DNA from: an uncultured Lachnospiraceae bacterium
Lineage (GTDB): Bacteria; Bacillota_A; Clostridia; Lachnospirales; Lachnospiraceae
Reading direction: 5' to 3'
NCBI GenBank assembly: GCA_946614075.1
Contig: CAMOGO010000001.1
Span: 1-18,245 of the forward strand
Length of the DNA stretch: 18,245 nt
Shown: one piece after another, positions 14,779 through 18,245 of the stretch
How positions within the stretch are numbered: position 1 is the first letter of the stretch
Layout: every line of letters begins with the position of its first letter
Program-made: the position numbers and the translations under genes
The notes under the pieces: model-generated
The model's database searches: none
Seen by the model: only the letters and a program-made list of their open reading frames with translations
Told to the model about the DNA's origin: nothing

Positions 14779-14842
14779 CGAGTAGGGGAGGGCTTGCCCG
14801 ACTCCTACTCGCAGCGCCGGCCGACCGTTGCCGTCAGGCAAC
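14779..14842 (-). promoter_or_regulatory. Two hairpins in the rplJ 5' leader after the attenuator
   Basis: GTTGCC-gtca-GGCAAC (14827-14842) is a perfect 6-bp hairpin. CGAGTAGG/CCTACTCG (14779-14786 and 14804-14811) closes a longer hairpin with an inner GGG/CCC stem. Neither has a T-tract, so they are leader structures rather than terminators. Confidence 0.55.
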
Positions 14843-14866
14843 ATTTACCTTTTGGCGGCCGTGTGC

Positions 14867-14904
14867 AAAATAAAAACTCTTTTCCTGCACAGACAGAAAA
14901 AGAG
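14867..14904 (-). terminator. Attenuator-like terminator in the rplJL leader
   Basis: On the minus strand CTCTTTTTC and GGAAAAGAG (14896-14904 and 14877-14885) form a 9-bp stem with one G-U pair, followed by TTTTTATTTT (14867-14876). It lies between the L10-binding leader and the rplJ start, where premature termination would couple L10/L12 level to operon expression. Confidence 0.78.
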
Positions 14905-14929
14905 CCGTTTACGTACAACGCTTTATCGG

Positions 14930-15005
14930 ATCTTCCTCGGCAGGCGTCATCGCCTTACCCCCTCGCGGGGACCTGCTGTCTTCGGCAGTGATATGCGATC
15001 TCTCG
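14930..15005 (-). promoter_or_regulatory. Ribosomal protein L10 leader (L10 binding site)
   Basis: Read on the minus strand, this contains the conserved pattern GACAGCAGG ... CCTGCCGAGG with an intervening hairpin (CCCCGCGAGGGG), recognisable as the autoregulatory L10 leader upstream of rplJ in many bacteria. It begins a few bases after the predicted transcription start and precedes the terminator at 14867-14904. Confidence 0.85.
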
Positions 15006-15015
15006 CACAACGGAT

Positions 15016-15044
15016 AAAATATCATATTCTTCCGGTGCTGTCAA
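15016..15044 (-). promoter_or_regulatory. Promoter of rplJ-rplL
   Basis: A perfect TTGACA (15039-15044) and TATTTT (15016-15021) with 17-base spacing on the minus strand, 25 bases after the reverse transcriptase stop codon. The predicted start is near 15009, immediately before the L10 leader. The 348-base stretch between rplJ and the reverse transcriptase gene is thus fully explained by promoter, leader, terminator and hairpins. Confidence 0.75.
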
Positions 15045-15068
15045 GAGGGAGTGAGCCATATTTTTCGC

Positions 15069-16307
15069 CTATTTTAAGCACTTTTCTCCCTCCTCCTTCT
15101 TCCACTCATAATACGCGTGGACGAGGCTGCGGTAGCCCATTTCCCGCATCGTTTCATACCGGAGATTGAAGGCCGCCTTCGTATGCCGCCCGCAGTACAG
15201 GTAGCGGATGCAGCTTTGCATATAGTGGTCGATACATTTCAGCTGCTCATCCGAGGAGATCATCGGAAAATACCACCGGCACCAGGTCAGCTCGTGCTCC
15301 TCATCGTTCCGGAAAAAGTACGTATTGAAGCGATTAATAAAGCCCTTGACCGCTTTGGCGTTGTCCAGGTTTTTCCGACGCTGCCAGCGCTGCAGAGCCC
15401 TGACCTTTCGCCGCATCTTGTTTTTCAGCTTTTCGACCGCGACCTCGGAGACAGCGATCCTCCCCTTGTGGTAGGTCACGCCGAGGAAATTCTTAGGGTC
15501 TCCCGGGCGGCGGATCTCATCCTTTTTCGGATTGATCTCCAAGTGCTTTTTCGCAAGCCACTCTCTCACCAGGCCGATCCTCTGCGTCAGCTCCTCCTCG
15601 CTTCCTGCCATCAGGAAGATATCGTCCGCATAGCGGGCATAGGGGATGTGCTGCTCCTGGAAAAAGTGGTCCATGTCGCTTAAATACAGGTTTGCCAGGA
15701 ACACCGCTGTCGGTGTGCCGGCCATGATGCCCCGTTTTTCCGTATGCACGGTTCCCCGATCCACCACGGCATCCGCCGTCAGCATCTGCTCAAAGAAGCG
15801 ATACATCTGCGGATCCTGGGCAAAGACCTCCTGCAGCATCGGCAGGAGAAGCCCGATATCGACGGAGTTGAAATAGTCGTGAATATCGGTCCGGTAGGTC
15901 CAGGATTCCTCGATCCTCCGGCCGTGCAGCATCCGTGCGACGGCCTTTTTGGCCCCCTGCCCCACACGGAAGGAGTAGAGATTCTGTGAGAAAATCCCGT
16001 CATACTCCCTCAGGCAGTAGGTGATGAGCTTCAGCGCCCATTTTTCCTCCCTCGGGAAAATGTAGACGATCCTCTTTTTGTCCGTCCCTTTTTTGGCGAT
16101 CGCGCTCTTGCGCGGGGGAGAAAGACTCTCCCCCGACAGAATCCGGTCCGCCACTGCCTCATATTCACGATCGCTTACAAACCGGGCCAGGTCTGCCTCC
16201 TCTCTTTTGGAGAGGTGCCCTCCCTCGATTTTGTATGCAAGAAATTCTTCCCAGGCCGCCGGATCCCGAAGGCGGTCCAGCAGGCTTTTCGTTTCCGTTT
16301 GATCCAT
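15069..16307 (-). CDS. Stand-alone reverse transcriptase, class not assigned
   Basis: An RNA-directed DNA polymerase-like protein of 412 residues. Fingers and palm motifs are in order: KKRIVYIFPREEKWALKLI (77-95) and YSFRVGQGAKKAV (111-123), motif 3 TDIHDYFNSVD with Asp141, motif 4 AGTPTAVFLANLYL (196-209), motif 5 YARYADDIFLMA with Asp228-Asp229, LEINPKKDEI (257-265) and KNFLGVTY (272-279). A helical thumb/maturase-X-like region (about 290-400) follows. The N-terminal 75 residues are charged and unassigned. The Gln expected before the Gly of motif 4 (PQG in most reverse transcriptases) is Ala196. There is no HNH endonuclease, protease or nitrilase domain. The ATG at 16307 has only a weak AAAAGAA upstream. 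Group II-like, retron-like and defence-type (UG/DRT) origins are all possible; no intron, retron RNA or diversity-generating repeat was seen nearby. Confidence 0.85.
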   Translation of the reverse strand: MDQTETKSLLDRLRDPAAWEEFLAYKIEGGHLSKREEADLARFVSDREYEAVADRILSGESLSPPRKSAIAKKGTDKKRIVYIFPREEKWALKLITYCLREYDGIFSQNLYSFRVGQGAKKAVARMLHGRRIEESWTYRTDIHDYFNSVDIGLLLPMLQEVFAQDPQMYRFFEQMLTADAVVDRGTVHTEKRGIMAGTPTAVFLANLYLSDMDHFFQEQHIPYARYADDIFLMAGSEEELTQRIGLVREWLAKKHLEINPKKDEIRRPGDPKNFLGVTYHKGRIAVSEVAVEKLKNKMRRKVRALQRWQRRKNLDNAKAVKGFINRFNTYFFRNDEEHELTWCRWYFPMISSDEQLKCIDHYMQSCIRYLYCGRHTKAAFNLRYETMREMGYRSLVHAYYEWKKEEGEKCLK

Positions 16308-16379
16308 TGTTCTTTTCGCAGTTTTCCCGTCTTATTAAAAAACAGGCATTCCTTGTACAGACTTTTTCGCAGGTATTTC

Positions 16380-18245
16380 CTATTGCGAGTAATAAACTCC
16401 GTTCATCGTGTCCTCGGAGATGCCGCTGTTTGACCAGTTGGTGACAAAGGTGATGTAGTTGATCGGCTCGTGAGCCGCTATCGCATTAAGCCCCTTTGTC
16501 GTGTTATACGATACCCGTCTGCCAAACCGCCTCCAGATATCCCAGTCATAGCCGTCCCGGACCTCAAAAGGAACTCCCGGGACCAGGTCCAGATCAGAAA
16601 CGATATTAAAGATATTTCCACAGCTTCCGAGAGTGGTCTCCTTCCCATCCAGGATATTGAAGGTTCGCGGGCAGGCAAAGGTGTAGATGAACGAATTCAC
16701 AAAGCTGTCCCATTCGATGTCATACGTCAGGGAAGAAAGCCCTGCGCCGAAAAGGTTTGCTCCGGCCGCGCCCATGCTGTGGCCGGTCACGAGGAGCTTG
16801 ACCTTGTCCTCCTCCATCGCCTCCTTCACCTCGGGGTGCGTCTTCAGGAAATCGAGGAAGCCCTCGTCCACCTTTTCCCGGTATTCGTTAAAGCCTTCAT
16901 GCGCCCGGAGTCCGAAGAACGGGACGGAATCCGCATTGAGATCCGCCTGCGTATCCGGATCCGACAGATCCAGGAGCTTTCTGGTTCCGCGCAGGACGAC
17001 CGTCATGAGCAGATAATCCCCCATCGGCCGGTAGGCGATGGAAAAAGCCATCGTGTCGACAGACGTATCAAAATTCGGAAGCGTTCTATTCAGACTGTTC
17101 CCCGGGTATCCATACAGGGAGATATTCTCATCCTTGAAGCCAAGATCGTGATAGGCCTGCACGATATAGTAGCCATTTCCCTTAAAATTATTGTGTTCCT
17201 CCAGTCCGCTGTAGGCGGCCGTGCTCAGAAGGATGGCCAGCTTGGCAATGCTCGCATGATAGCCAATCGTACTCTGATCAAACAGGCCCTTTCTGAGGGT
17301 AACCGTCGTAAGCGAATCGCTCTGAGTCCCATCCTCCAGCGGGATCGTAAGCGTTGCCGTGAGGGGCAGATCCGAGGCTTTCAAGCCCAAAACATCCGAG
17401 GAGTATCCGCATCCCTGTATAAAGGCATCCCAGTCCCCCTCCGTCAGATCTGCCACGGAGGTCCAGGGGATCTCCTCGAGCCACCCGAGAGCCGACTCGT
17501 ACAGGGCAAAATCCTCCGTCACCTGCTTGATCACGGCCTCGCCCTGGCTGTCGTCGTAGGTGTAGACCGGCGTCCTGGTCAGGCTCAGGAAATGTCCCAT
17601 CGCATACTCGACGCCAAAATAGGAGGTCGTCCTGACAGGATAGGCATTGTCATGTCCAAAAAGGCCCGGCCGCTCCCAGTCATCCGACACAAAGTAATCA
17701 TCCGGCCCCTGCCCGATATACTGGACCTGTCCGGCCTCATAGGTATACACGTAGGTACAGCGTTCCTCGCCGTCCTTCCCATTGGTCAGGATCAGCTCCG
17801 GCACACCGTCCCGGTCGATGTCATAGGCGGACGCCAGAATATTCTCGTAGTCCCAGTTTCCCGTATCATAATTGATATCGCTGCGGTCCGACAAAAAGAC
17901 ATGCCCCCGCACAAAATCCCGGTAGGACCGGCTCCACTTGGAATCCCCGCCAACCAAGGTCGAATATCCCTCTTCCCATTGGAGCGAATAAATGAGCGTC
18001 GCCGCATCCTGGAAGGTCTGCTCCATATCAGCCTGTCCGGCTTCGGAATACACCACCACAAAAGCTCCCTTCCGGTCATTCCACGGGGAAAACACCGAAT
18101 ACAGCACCTCCTTGCGGGAAGACTGGATCTCCATCCAGTCAGACTGGTAGCTGCTGTAATCCAGTGTGAAACGGTAATACGAGTCGTAGCTCTCTCCTGC
18201 CTCGTAGGCAGCGCGATCGTAAAAATAAATGAACTCAGAACCCTC
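16380..18245 (-). CDS. Class 3 lipase-like alpha/beta hydrolase, N-terminus outside window
   Basis: The reading frame is open through the right edge, so the methionine at 18134 is internal and at least 37 more residues precede it. Numbering from that Met: a repeat-like segment YDIDRDGVPELILTNGKDGEERCTYVYTY (104-132) resembles an FG-GAP/VCBS-type Asp-rich loop. The last 270 residues look like a class 3 lipase domain, with the nucleophile elbow VTGHSMGAAGANLFG (Ser453), a candidate acid in NIVSDLDLVPG (Asp514 or Asp516) and a candidate His555 in AAHEPINY. The FDTSVDTMAFSIAYRP and VVLRGTR segments before the elbow match the strand and oxyanion region of the family. The architecture suggests a secreted or surface hydrolase of esters; the substrate is unknown. 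It ends 72 bases before the reverse transcriptase start, with only a weak hairpin plus T-run (near 16335-16360) between, so co-transcription is possible. Confidence 0.78.
   Translation of the reverse strand, partial: EGSEFIYFYDRAAYEAGESYDSYYRFTLDYSSYQSDWMEIQSSRKEVLYSVFSPWNDRKGAFVVVYSEAGQADMEQTFQDAATLIYSLQWEEGYSTLVGGDSKWSRSYRDFVRGHVFLSDRSDINYDTGNWDYENILASAYDIDRDGVPELILTNGKDGEERCTYVYTYEAGQVQYIGQGPDDYFVSDDWERPGLFGHDNAYPVRTTSYFGVEYAMGHFLSLTRTPVYTYDDSQGEAVIKQVTEDFALYESALGWLEEIPWTSVADLTEGDWDAFIQGCGYSSDVLGLKASDLPLTATLTIPLEDGTQSDSLTTVTLRKGLFDQSTIGYHASIAKLAILLSTAAYSGLEEHNNFKGNGYYIVQAYHDLGFKDENISLYGYPGNSLNRTLPNFDTSVDTMAFSIAYRPMGDYLLMTVVLRGTRKLLDLSDPDTQADLNADSVPFFGLRAHEGFNEYREKVDEGFLDFLKTHPEVKEAMEEDKVKLLVTGHSMGAAGANLFGAGLSSLTYDIEWDSFVNSFIYTFACPRTFNILDGKETTLGSCGNIFNIVSDLDLVPGVPFEVRDGYDWDIWRRFGRRVSYNTTKGLNAIAAHEPINYITFVTNWSNSGISEDTMNGVYYSQ

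Noticed and set aside
14721..16380. Retron RNA, diversity-generating repeats or group II intron around the reverse transcriptase
   Set aside because: The upstream gap is only 72 bases and the downstream gap is taken up by the rplJL promoter and L10 leader; no template/variable repeat pair, intron domain V-like hairpin or msr/msd-like structure was recognised.
1..18245. CRISPR array, tRNA genes, insertion sequence transposases
   Set aside because: No regularly spaced direct repeats, no tRNA-like cloverleaf and no transposase frame were seen on either strand.

Overview
The window looks like chromosome from a moderately GC-rich Gram-positive anaerobe of the Clostridia, probably Lachnospiraceae-like. 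The reasons are a Firmicute-type glgC-glgD pair, strong AGGAGG-type ribosome binding sites, a ModA lipoprotein with a Gram-positive style lipobox, an L10 leader upstream of rplJL, and family similarities throughout. The taxonomic call is inference; no marker gene in the window settles it.

Left part, plus strand: the 3' part of glgC overlaps glgD by 4 bases (glycogen synthesis) and ends in a strong intrinsic terminator. A polytopic GT-C-like membrane protein follows at 1951-3528. It is preceded by one copy of a REP-like palindrome, and two more opposed copies lie in frame inside its coding sequence. Its stop codon overlaps the stop of a convergent TetR-type regulator.

Centre, minus strand: about 9.4 kb given almost entirely to molybdenum. 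In transcription order it holds a ModE-type winged helix fused to a degenerate nucleotidyltransferase domain, then moaC-moaA-MoCF protein-moeA-mobB, then modA, modB-modC-mobA and the TetR gene. A perfect ModE-box-like palindrome lies just upstream of modA, a near-consensus promoter lies between modA and modB, and another promoter precedes moaC. Together the genes cover molybdate uptake (ModABC), early pterin synthesis (MoaA, MoaC), Mo insertion (MoeA and probably the MoCF protein) and nucleotide attachment or delivery (MobA, MobB), with their likely regulator alongside. MPT synthase (MoaD/MoaE) and a classical Mog/MoaB are not here.

Right part, minus strand: a free-standing rplJ-rplL unit with its own promoter, L10 leader, attenuator-like terminator and final terminator, and no rpoB or rplKA beside it. 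Upstream of it are a stand-alone reverse transcriptase with an unusual motif 4, and a class 3 lipase-like protein that runs off the right edge.

The points most worth a second look are the reverse transcriptase, the ModE/nucleotidyltransferase fusion paired with its putative operator, the MoCF protein with a C-terminal cysteine cluster, and the REP-like palindromes that share the core GGGGACGGTTCTC, one pair of which has been translated into a membrane protein loop.
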